This document shows, one piece after another, positions 36,104-43,579 of a stretch of DNA of 64,000 nt (positions within the stretch are counted from its first letter, which is position 1; each line of letters starts with the position of its first letter). Position numbers and translations under genes: made by a program. The notes under the pieces were generated by a model that saw only the letters and a program-made list of their open reading frames with translations, ran no database searches and had not been told where the DNA came from. Source of the stretch: Gammaproteobacteria bacterium (GTDB taxonomy: Bacteria; Pseudomonadota; Gammaproteobacteria; GCA-001735895); the NCBI GenBank assembly GCA_029862005.1, contig JAOTYD010000011.1:1-64000 (forward strand), written 5' to 3'.

Positions 36104-36835
36104 ATGTTGATGCTCAATTGCGATCTTGGTGAAAGCTACGGCTCATGGAAAATGGGCCGTGACGACGAAGTCATGCCCCATATCGACCAGGCCAATATAG
36201 CCTGTGGTTTCCATGGTGGCGATCCGCTGGTCATGGAGCGGACCCTGGCAATGGCAAAACAGCACGATGTCATGGTGGGCGCCCACCCGGCCTATCCAGA
36301 TCTGGTGGGATTCGGTCGCCGCCCGATGCACTGTTCCGCCGAAGAGATTTCAGCATTCATGCATTACCAGATCGCGGCTCTCGAGGGTATGGCGAAAATC
36401 CAGGGGCTCGATTTAGCCTATGTCAAACCGCATGGCGCACTGTATAACGACATGATGGCGCGGGAGGCCGTGCGCGCTCCGATTCTGAAAGCGATAGCCG
36501 ATTTTCACAAACCCGTACGGTTGATGCTGCAGGCTACTCCCGAAGCCGAACTGCATCGTACCGAGGCTGCAGCGCATGGCATCGATCTCTGGTTTGAAGC
36601 TTTCGCCGATCGCTGTTATGACGACGATGGGAAATTGCTTTCCCGGGCTAAACCGGGGGCGGTACACAGCCGTGACAAAATGCTCTCCCAGGTGGAACAG
36701 ATTTGTAGTGAAGGCACGGTTACCACGGTCAGCGGCAATACCCTTGAGCTAAAACCCGATACTCTCTGCGTGCATGGTGATAACGACGCGGGAGTCGCGG
36801 CGATCAAGGAAATTCGTAAAATCATTCATTCCTGA
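36104..36835 (+). CDS. pxpA: 5-oxoprolinase subunit A (LamB/YcsF)
   Basis: PxpA is the subunit of the prokaryotic ATP-dependent 5-oxoprolinase that resembles carbohydrate deacetylase-fold proteins. The 243-residue protein has LNCDLGESYGSWKMG at the N-terminus, ANIACGFHGGDP, MVGAHPAYPDL, and VKPHGALYNDM. It ends in the LCVHGDN motif. With PxpB and PxpC it hydrolyses 5-oxoproline to glutamate. GGTGGAG precedes its ATG. Confidence 0.93.
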   Translation: MLMLNCDLGESYGSWKMGRDDEVMPHIDQANIACGFHGGDPLVMERTLAMAKQHDVMVGAHPAYPDLVGFGRRPMHCSAEEISAFMHYQIAALEGMAKIQGLDLAYVKPHGALYNDMMAREAVRAPILKAIADFHKPVRLMLQATPEAELHRTEAAAHGIDLWFEAFADRCYDDDGKLLSRAKPGAVHSRDKMLSQVEQICSEGTVTTVSGNTLELKPDTLCVHGDNDAGVAAIKEIRKIIHS

Positions 36836-36843
36836 TCCATCGC

Positions 36844-37521
36844 ATGCGAATCGAAATTGCGGGGCAAAACGCGTTTATCGTCTACTTTGCCGAGCAAACC
36901 AGCGCGGCTGTATCGGCGCAGATCCAGGCTGCTGTTGCGAATATAACTGCCACCATGCGGGACAGCATTGTCGACCTGGTACCATCCTACGCGTCGCTGT
37001 TGGTTATTTATGATCAGGATCGAAGTGATCATTTCGCGGTTAAACTTCAGTTGCGGACGGCTTTGTCGAATCTGGATAGCGTTGATGCATCGACCGGGGA
37101 ACTCGTCACCCTGCCCGTCTATTACAGTGCTGAATCCGGACCCGATCTCGAAACGATAGCGCAGCGTGGCAACCTCGCTATCGATGATGTAATCGAGATC
37201 CATCAGCAGCAGGAATACCGGGTCTACGCGATCGGCTTTGCTCCTGGATTTGCCTACCTGGGCGAGGTCGACGAGCGCATAGCCGCGCCGCGCCTGGCGA
37301 CTCCACGGCAAAAGGTACCGCGTGGTGCGGTCGCGATCGCAGACCGCCAGACCGCGGTCTACCCGGCTGTTTCACCGGGCGGATGGAACCTGATTGGACT
37401 GTGTCCGATGCGCATGTTCGATGCCGGCAAGACACCCAGCATGCCGGTTCAGGTCGGTGACAGAATTCGCTTTACCGCGATCAGTCGTGAAGAATTCATC
37501 GCCCAGGGCGGTAAGCTATGA
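36844..37521 (+). CDS. pxpB: 5-oxoprolinase subunit B (KipI-like)
   Basis: The 225-residue KipI-type subunit has the typical DLVPSYASLLVIYD, IHQQQEYRVYAIGFAPGFAYLG and PGGWNLIGLCP motifs, and TPRQKVPRGAVAIA in between. It combines with PxpC, whose start overlaps its last codon (ATGA-type four-base overlap). The Bacillus sporulation-inhibitor role of KipI does not apply to a gammaproteobacterium. Confidence 0.93.
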   Translation: MRIEIAGQNAFIVYFAEQTSAAVSAQIQAAVANITATMRDSIVDLVPSYASLLVIYDQDRSDHFAVKLQLRTALSNLDSVDASTGELVTLPVYYSAESGPDLETIAQRGNLAIDDVIEIHQQQEYRVYAIGFAPGFAYLGEVDERIAAPRLATPRQKVPRGAVAIADRQTAVYPAVSPGGWNLIGLCPMRMFDAGKTPSMPVQVGDRIRFTAISREEFIAQGGKL

Positions 37522-38453
37522 ATGGTTTTGTTGTCAGGCAGCCGGGCTTACTCAGCCTGCTGCACGACCGCGGCCGATACGGGGCGCACAACCTGGGATT
37601 GACTACCGGCGGGCCTCTCGACAGCCTGGCGTTCGACTGGGCTAACCGCATGCTCGGAAACGATGTCAACGCCACCTGCATCGAAATCAGTTTTGGCGGA
37701 CTCGCGCTCGAAGCGAGCCACGATACCAGCTTCGTTATTACCGGTGCGCAAGCACCCTGCAAGCTGGATGGCGAGCCGATCGAACAATGGTGCACCCATG
37801 ACATCGACAGTGGCAGCAAGCTTGAGATCGGCTTCACCAGCGCTGGTACGCGCTGTTACCTGGCGGTCAGCGGTGGTTTTGATATTACGCCAAGTTTCGG
37901 CAGCACTTCGACCGTGGTACGCGAAAATATCGGTGGCATCAACGGTAATAAATTGCAGGCCGGGGATCAGCTACCCTGCAGCGGCACCCGGCCGGCGAAG
38001 CACTGTTTCCTGGCCGAGGCGGATCGTCCCGTATATGCAGATTTTGCAGAACTACGCGTCGTGCCCGGGTACCAGCAGGCCGCCTTCAGCCCGCTGCAGC
38101 AATGGCGTTTTTTTAATACCGATTATCGGCTGACCGAACGCTGCGACCGCATGGGTTTCCGCCTCGAGGGTGAGACCGTCCATTCGAACATGGTTGGTAT
38201 GTTGTCCGAGGGCATCTGCCATGGCGCAATCCAGATTCCGGCAGACGGTCAACCCATTGTCCTGATGAACGATCGTCAGACGATCGGTGGCTATCCCAAG
38301 ATCGGCGCCGTGATCGCGCATGATACGGCGAGGCTGTCACAATTGACACCCGGATCAAATGTTCACTTCGTAGCGATCAGTCTCGAACAGGCGCACAACA
38401 TCCACTGTCTTGAACAGGCGCGCTACCAACGCGCGTCGTTGCAGCCCTGCTGA
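37518..38453 (+). CDS. pxpC: 5-oxoprolinase subunit C (KipA-like, biotin-dependent carboxyltransferase family)
   Basis: The 311-residue KipA-type subunit has LLSLLHDRGRYGAHNLGLTTGG (in part), AFDWANRMLGN, FVITGAQAPCKLDG, and the C-terminal DRMGFRLEGE and SEGICHGAIQIPADGQPIV motifs. Together with PxpA and PxpB it completes the 5-oxoprolinase. It is intact and overlaps pxpB. Confidence 0.93.
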   Translation: MNGFVVRQPGLLSLLHDRGRYGAHNLGLTTGGPLDSLAFDWANRMLGNDVNATCIEISFGGLALEASHDTSFVITGAQAPCKLDGEPIEQWCTHDIDSGSKLEIGFTSAGTRCYLAVSGGFDITPSFGSTSTVVRENIGGINGNKLQAGDQLPCSGTRPAKHCFLAEADRPVYADFAELRVVPGYQQAAFSPLQQWRFFNTDYRLTERCDRMGFRLEGETVHSNMVGMLSEGICHGAIQIPADGQPIVLMNDRQTIGGYPKIGAVIAHDTARLSQLTPGSNVHFVAISLEQAHNIHCLEQARYQRASLQPC

Positions 38454-38463
38454 GTATGAAGCT

Positions 38464-39309
38464 ATGAATCAGGCTGAAGATCTGGCACTCAGTAGTACCA
38501 TAGAAGATATCCTGGTAGCGCGTAACTTACGCGGCATGAAAACGGTGCAGAATCACCTCGAAGCAGGCTATTGCATGCGGGCGGCGCGGTTATTGCAGCG
38601 GTGCCGGGGTAATATCCTGATCGGAACCGGCTTCCCCGTCGTCAAAACTTTCGAGACCGACGGCCCGGTTGGTGCAATCGCGATGTACGAGGCCTTCGAA
38701 AAACTGGGCGCCACGCCGACCATCGTTTGCGGACGCCCGTTATCGCAGGCTCTCGCAGCAAAGTATCGGGTGCATGAAATCAGGGTTGGCGATCACGATC
38801 AACGCAAGCACGAAGCCCAGGATGCACTAGAAAGATTTCATCCAGACGCAATCGTTTCGATTGAAAGACCCGGCCAGGCTGCCGACGGCGGTTATTACAA
38901 CATGCGCGGCGAAAGCATTAGCGAGCATACCGCCTGTTTCGACACCTTCATGGATCAGAGCGAGTGTCCTACCATTGCGATCGGCGATGGTGGCAATGAA
39001 ATCGGCATGGGCAAGGTCGCCGACGCATTACAGGACTTAAATATAGTGCCCGCGATCACGAGCTGCGATGAACTGATTGTCGCCGACGTTTCCAACTGGG
39101 GCGCCTACGGCATCATTTCGTTCCTGTCGGTCTGGAATAAACGTGATCTGCTCGGCGAAATTGTGCCGATCGATATTCTCAGATACATATCCGAACTTGG
39201 CAGCGTCGACGGCGTCACCCGGGTCAACCGGCTAACCGAAGACGGACTCGAGGTCAGCGAAGGTGAGTCGGTTCTGCTGGAGTTACGACGTGTCTGTGGT
39301 TTTATTTAG
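38464..39309 (+). CDS. D-glutamate cyclase C-terminal-type domain protein (DUF4392)
   Basis: From the ATG at 38464 the protein is 281 residues and consists of the DUF4392 domain: NILIGTGFPVVKTFETDGPVG, SIERPGQAADGGYYNMRG, ECPTIAIGDGGNEIGMGKV and a C-terminal EIVPIDIL-type region. In vertebrate DGLUCY this domain is fused after DUF1445. Here both exist as separate genes on either side of pxpABC. Reading together: D-glutamate to 5-oxo-D-proline, then 5-oxoprolinase to glutamate. A start 54 bases earlier is possible but lies inside pxpC. Confidence 0.83.
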   Translation: MNQAEDLALSSTIEDILVARNLRGMKTVQNHLEAGYCMRAARLLQRCRGNILIGTGFPVVKTFETDGPVGAIAMYEAFEKLGATPTIVCGRPLSQALAAKYRVHEIRVGDHDQRKHEAQDALERFHPDAIVSIERPGQAADGGYYNMRGESISEHTACFDTFMDQSECPTIAIGDGGNEIGMGKVADALQDLNIVPAITSCDELIVADVSNWGAYGIISFLSVWNKRDLLGEIVPIDILRYISELGSVDGVTRVNRLTEDGLEVSEGESVLLELRRVCGFI

Positions 39310-39414
39310 ATTACTGGCGCAATGATTTCCATACTGTGGCTCTATTCCGGGAAGTCAGGTTTCTGCTTAACTTGCGTGCCTTTTTGAGCGGTTACTGAAA
39401 TTCAAGAGATAGCC

Positions 39415-40272
39415 ATGACAATTGCATATTTAAACGGCGAATACATGCCACTCGAGGAGGCCCGCATTTCCCCGATGGATCGGGGTTTTTTGTTTGGTGA
39501 CGGCATTTACGAAGTAATCCCCTCATATGGCGGCAAGATGGTCGGATATGGCCCGCATATCGAACGCATGCTGGACGGCCTCGATGCAATCGAAATCAAG
39601 CTCGGCTGGAGTAAAGAACAATGGCGCAAACTGTGCACCTCGCTACTGGAAAAGAATGGTAACGGCAATCTTGGAATATATCTCCACGTAACCCGTGGCG
39701 CCGACACTAAACGCCATCACGCGTACCCTGAGGATATCGAACCCACAGTGTTCGGCTATGCATTTGAAATCCCAGCACCCCCGATTCCGGACCGCGATCA
39801 GATCCACCCCTACACTTGTGCGACCGGTCACGATATGCGTTGGGACCGTTGTAACATCAAATCGATTTCACTACTCGGCAATGTTATGCATTTTCAACAG
39901 GGCTACAGCCAGGGAGACGCCGAAATTTTACTCTACAACGAAAATAATGAGCTGACCGAATGTGGCGCCTGTAACGCCTATATCGTCAAGGATGGCGTTG
40001 TGGCCACCCCACCACTCGATAACCAGATACTGCCGGGAATAACCCGCCAGCTGTTACTCGGGGTGCTTCGCGCCGAAGGCAGTATCCCGGTCGAAGAACG
40101 GATCATCACGATGGATGAAGTTTGGGACGCCGACGAAGTCTGGATTTCCAGTTCGAGCAAGGAAGTCGTCCCGGTGGTCAAGCTCGACGGAAAACCGGTA
40201 GGTGATGGCAAGCCCGGTCCGGTCTGGGAAAAAGCAGCAAAATTGTACTCGGCGGGTAAATACGACTTTTAA
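39415..40272 (+). CDS. dat: D-amino-acid transaminase (D-alanine aminotransferase type)
   Basis: This fold-type IV PLP aminotransferase has 285 residues. The catalytic Lys is in the DRCNIKSISLLGNV segment, with MDRGFLFGDGIYEV at the N-terminus. The YLHVTRGADTKRHH and ITRQLLL motifs favour the D-alanine transaminase group over branched-chain aminotransferases. It interconverts D-amino acids with 2-oxoacids and typically makes or uses D-glutamate. Placement after the D-glutamate cyclase/5-oxoprolinase genes fits D-amino-acid turnover. A 105-base gap separates them, so it may have its own promoter. Confidence 0.85.
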   Translation: MTIAYLNGEYMPLEEARISPMDRGFLFGDGIYEVIPSYGGKMVGYGPHIERMLDGLDAIEIKLGWSKEQWRKLCTSLLEKNGNGNLGIYLHVTRGADTKRHHAYPEDIEPTVFGYAFEIPAPPIPDRDQIHPYTCATGHDMRWDRCNIKSISLLGNVMHFQQGYSQGDAEILLYNENNELTECGACNAYIVKDGVVATPPLDNQILPGITRQLLLGVLRAEGSIPVEERIITMDEVWDADEVWISSSSKEVVPVVKLDGKPVGDGKPGPVWEKAAKLYSAGKYDF

Positions 40273-40301
40273 ACAAGATAGTCGTCACCCCGCTCTTGAC
40301 C

Positions 40302-40336
40302 CGGAATCTTGTGAAGGTGGCGCATAAAAGATTCCG
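40302..40336. terminator. Stem-loop between convergent dat and 5-formyl-THF cyclo-ligase genes
   Basis: CGGAATCTT at 40302-40310 pairs with AAGATTCCG at 40328-40336, a 9-base-pair stem with a 17-base loop, in the 101-base gap between two convergent genes. It could terminate transcription from both sides. There is no strong T-run, so it is a weak or factor-assisted terminator. Confidence 0.4.
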
Positions 40337-40373
40337 ATACGTCGGACCGCCGCTTACGCTGGGTCGATAGTTA

Positions 40374-40946
40374 CTATTTGTAAATCGCCCGGTCGGTCAC
40401 AACCATATCGACGCGTACATCCCATTCCTCGGGAACAATTCGGTCAACTTTCTGAATCTCATGGGCGACTCCGATCAGGACCGGCTTGCCGTGCTCGGGA
40501 TTCTTGCGAAAAGCAAAACTGCGGTCATAGAAACCACCGCCCATACCGATACGATTTCGGTTGCTGTCAAACACGACCAGTGGTGCCAGTACCAGATCCA
40601 GCGCACCGGGTGACAGCATTTCACTGTCGTTGACATCGGGTTCGGGCAATCGGAACTTGTTGATCCTCATTTTTTGACCTTGGAAGTATGGCGCAAACCT
40701 TAGCGCCTGTTGATCAAGATTCGGCAGATAGACTTCCTTGCCCAGGGCCAGGGCATGGTCCATGACCGGATTTAAGCCGATTTCCCCGTTAACCGCGCAG
40801 TAAGCCGCTATCCGGTCGGCCTGCTGATATTCGGGCAGCGCCACAACAAGGTCAGCAAGGTTCTGTGCCGCCCGCTCAAGGCTCACCGTGTCGAGATCCG
40901 CTCGCAATTTACGATAATGCTGTCTCAATTCATCCTGACTGGCCAC
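40374..40946 (-). CDS. 5-formyltetrahydrofolate cyclo-ligase
   Basis: This 190-residue enzyme converts 5-formyl-THF to 5,10-methenyl-THF with ATP, rescuing folate. Family motifs include RKLRADL at the N-terminus, the GEIGLNPVMDHAL segment, and GMGGGFYDRSF and WDVRVDMVVTD. It is a general housekeeping enzyme, but it also fits a cell with heavy one-carbon flux from DMSP and methylamines. It lies 38 bases downstream of the LysR gene on the same strand. Confidence 0.92.
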   Translation of the reverse strand: MASQDELRQHYRKLRADLDTVSLERAAQNLADLVVALPEYQQADRIAAYCAVNGEIGLNPVMDHALALGKEVYLPNLDQQALRFAPYFQGQKMRINKFRLPEPDVNDSEMLSPGALDLVLAPLVVFDSNRNRIGMGGGFYDRSFAFRKNPEHGKPVLIGVAHEIQKVDRIVPEEWDVRVDMVVTDRAIYK

Positions 40947-40984
40947 GGTCTATCCCCGTTAAATGACAGTCGCGCATGATACTG

Positions 40985-41866
40985 TCATTCAACCAGGCTG
41001 AGTAGCCATTCCTTGAACGCGCGCACCGCCGGATTTTTTAAATGCGACTCCGGGCAGACAACGTAGTAGCAGAACTCGTTTTCCAGGATCACGTCAAATG
41101 GCTTGACCAGTTTACCCGACTCGAGATAATCCTCGACGAATGTGCTCGAACCCAGGGCAATTCCCTGTCCTTCTATCGCAGCCTGAATCAAGACGTTGGT
41201 ATCGTCGATGATGGTCCCCTTTTCCGCGTTTATATCGTCTAAGCCGGCGAGTTCGAGCCACTCCTGCCAGCAGTCGTAACTGGCATCATGCAGCAGCGTG
41301 TAGTAGCGCAGATTATCGATATCAGTCAAAGGCTTGTCGTTGTGCAGGTATGCAGGCGAGCAAACCGGGAAAAAATCCAGTTCCAGCAATTTATCGGCAA
41401 CCACACCTGGCCAACCGCCTTTACCGTAGGTGACCGCAATATCAATTTCCTCACGCCGAAAGTCGACGGCGGCATTGGCATGATAAAGACAAAGATCGAT
41501 TTCCGGGTATTGCAACCAGAAATACTTGAGCCGTGGTGACAGCCATTTTGCCGCAAAGGACGGCGCCAGGCGCACGCTGAGCAGGTTCGAGTACTGTTCC
41601 CTGGTGAGGCCGCTGATGGCCTGGGACACCCGGTCGAAGGCCTCGATGACTTCCGGCAGCAGTACCTTGCCCTGCTCGGTCAACGCCAGGCGTCGTGGAT
41701 AACGGTCGAACAGCGAAAAACCCAGGTACTCCTCGATTACCTTGACCTGGTGACTGATGGCCGCCTGCGTGACATTGAGCTCTTTGGCCGCCCCGGTAAA
41801 GCTCAGCAAACGACCCGCGGCTTCGAAACATTTGAGACTGTTAAGTGGTGGTAAGCGTCTCGCCAT
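40985..41866 (-). CDS. LysR-family regulator, GcvA-like
   Basis: The 293-residue protein begins with the GcvA-type helix-turn-helix (RRLPPLNSLKCFEAAGR, TGAAKELNVTQAAISHQVKV). A periplasmic-binding-protein-type effector domain follows. It is divergent from the mttB-like gene, the usual layout for LysR activators and their targets. GcvA relatives often control glycine, betaine or one-carbon genes. The effector is unknown. Confidence 0.88.
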   Translation of the reverse strand: MARRLPPLNSLKCFEAAGRLLSFTGAAKELNVTQAAISHQVKVIEEYLGFSLFDRYPRRLALTEQGKVLLPEVIEAFDRVSQAISGLTREQYSNLLSVRLAPSFAAKWLSPRLKYFWLQYPEIDLCLYHANAAVDFRREEIDIAVTYGKGGWPGVVADKLLELDFFPVCSPAYLHNDKPLTDIDNLRYYTLLHDASYDCWQEWLELAGLDDINAEKGTIIDDTNVLIQAAIEGQGIALGSSTFVEDYLESGKLVKPFDVILENEFCYYVVCPESHLKNPAVRAFKEWLLSLVE

Positions 41867-41881
41867 AATTTCAATCTAAAC

Positions 41882-41896
41882 ATTACTAAAACTAAT
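41882..41896. promoter_or_regulatory. Possible LysR (GcvA-type) site upstream of the mttB-like gene
   Basis: ATTACTAAAACTAAT lies 15 bases upstream of the LysR start in the 133-base divergent gap. Its ends (ATTA and TAAT) fit a T-N11-A LysR box. The CTAAT within it equals the short motif known from GcvA sites. An AT-rich stretch (TATAAATAATAAT) follows. Confidence 0.35.
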
Positions 41897-41999
41897 CCAT
41901 ACTATAAATAATAATAGCTTGAATCCAGCAGTATCTGATTCGAAAATGGCCCGTTGCTAAATCAGTCCCTGATAACTTTGGCCATTGAGGACAATCACC

Positions 42000-43547
42000 A
42001 TGGCAAGACGATCCAATGCCCGCCAGGCAAAAATTGCATTGCGCAAGGCTGCACTTGCCGAGGACCTCAAACCGGTCCATCCCGGGGAATCGGGTGGTCA
42101 ATACAAGCCGCTCTCGGATACCGATATTGACCAGATCCATGCCACCATCTTTCGCATCCTCGAAGAAGTCGGCTTTGCTGACGCCAATGAACACTGTATC
42201 GAAACCTGCAAATCTGTTGGTGCAACCTACGGCGAAGACCAACGCCTGCGTTTTCCACGTGCTGTCGTTGATGATGCACTCAACAAATGCCAACGCGATC
42301 TGACGCTCCACGGGCAGGACCCGAAGCATGACCTGCAGCTGAGTGGCTCCAAGGTGCATTTTTCCACCGCCGGTGCGGCGGTCATGATAGCCGATCCCAT
42401 CAATAACGAGTATCGCGAGTCAACCGCCCAGGATTTGTATGACATGGCCCGTATTGCAGACAAATGCGAGCATATCCACATGTTTCAGCGTACCTGCGTG
42501 CTGCGCGACATCACCGACAACCACGACATGGATATCAACACCGCCTACAACGCGGTCATGGGAACCACCAAGCATATCGGCTCAAGCTGGACCGAAGCAC
42601 ACCATCTCGAAGACAGCTTGAAGATGCTGCACCTGGTTGCCGGTAGTGAAGAAAAATGGCGCGAACGCCCCTTCATGAGCATTTCCTGCTGCCACGTCGT
42701 GCCTCCGATGAAGTTCACCAACGAGGCGTTGAGCTGTATCAAGGTTGCGGTCGAGGAAGGCATGCCGGTATTGCTACTGTCTGCCGGTCAATCCGGCGCA
42801 ACCGCTCCAGCCTGCCTCGCCGGCGCAGTTGCCCAGGCCTGGGCCGAATGTCTCGGCGGGCTGGTTTTCGTCAACGCCATCAAACCTGGCGCACCGGCCA
42901 TCATCGGCACCTGGCCTTTCGTATCGGATCTGCGTACCGGTGCGATGAGCGGTGGTTCGCCCGAACAGGCGATCCTTTCATCGGCCTGCGCGCAAATGGG
43001 TAATTATTTCAATCTACCAACCGGTACTGCCTGCGGCATGACTGACTCCAAGTTACCGGATTTCCAGGGAGGCGCGGAAAGAGCCTATACCCTCGCCTGT
43101 GCCGCGACTTCGGGCGCCAATATTATTTATGAATCGGCCGGCATGTACGCGAGCCTGCTCGCTGCCTGCCCCGAGTCAATGATAATCGACAACGATATAC
43201 TCGGTGCCGCGTTGCGGATTACGCGCGGTATCGAGGTGAACGAGCAGACTTTAAGTTTTGAAGACCTCAAAGATGTTTGTCTCGGCAACAAGGGACACTA
43301 TCTCGGTTCGGGCCAAACCCTGGAGGTTATGCAAACCGAGTATATTTATCCGGAACTCGGTGACCGCCTGAGTCCCAACGAATGGGTTGAACAGGGGAAG
43401 CCCGTGCTGCTCGACAAGGCGATCGCACGTAAAAATGAAATCCTCGATAACTATTTCCCTTCCCATGTCAGCGACGAAGTCGATCAGCAGATTCGAGCGC
43501 AGTTTAATATTTTCCTGTCGCGGGAAGTCTTTGGCCGCAGTGCCTGA
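42000..43547 (+). CDS. Trimethylamine methyltransferase (MttB) superfamily protein, non-pyrrolysine
   Basis: From the ATG at 42000, which has GAGG upstream, the protein is 515 residues. It shows the MttB/COG5598 pattern: ILEEVGFADANEHCIETCKSVGA (in pieces), FSTAGAAVMIAD, MSISCCHVVPPMKF, and SSACAQMGNYFNLPTGTACGM. No in-frame amber codon is present, so it lacks pyrrolysine and is not a true trimethylamine enzyme. Related proteins demethylate glycine betaine or other quaternary amines with a corrinoid partner, and none is encoded here. It is followed by an FAD/GcvT protein 32 bases on. The substrate is unknown. Confidence 0.85.
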   Translation: MARRSNARQAKIALRKAALAEDLKPVHPGESGGQYKPLSDTDIDQIHATIFRILEEVGFADANEHCIETCKSVGATYGEDQRLRFPRAVVDDALNKCQRDLTLHGQDPKHDLQLSGSKVHFSTAGAAVMIADPINNEYRESTAQDLYDMARIADKCEHIHMFQRTCVLRDITDNHDMDINTAYNAVMGTTKHIGSSWTEAHHLEDSLKMLHLVAGSEEKWRERPFMSISCCHVVPPMKFTNEALSCIKVAVEEGMPVLLLSAGQSGATAPACLAGAVAQAWAECLGGLVFVNAIKPGAPAIIGTWPFVSDLRTGAMSGGSPEQAILSSACAQMGNYFNLPTGTACGMTDSKLPDFQGGAERAYTLACAATSGANIIYESAGMYASLLAACPESMIIDNDILGAALRITRGIEVNEQTLSFEDLKDVCLGNKGHYLGSGQTLEVMQTEYIYPELGDRLSPNEWVEQGKPVLLDKAIARKNEILDNYFPSHVSDEVDQQIRAQFNIFLSREVFGRSA

Positions 43548-43579
43548 GTTTTTTTGATCTAATACCAAGGATTTAGCAG

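Noticed and set aside
36844-38453. KipI/KipA sporulation regulators
   Set aside because: In non-spore-formers, with pxpA adjacent, these are 5-oxoprolinase subunits B and C.
40947-40984. 6S RNA (ssrS) upstream of the 5-formyl-THF cyclo-ligase, as in many gammaproteobacteria
   Set aside because: The gap to the next gene is only 38 bases, too short for 6S RNA.
42000-43547. Pyrrolysine-containing trimethylamine methyltransferase
   Set aside because: There is no in-frame TAG codon, so this is the non-pyrrolysine branch of the superfamily.
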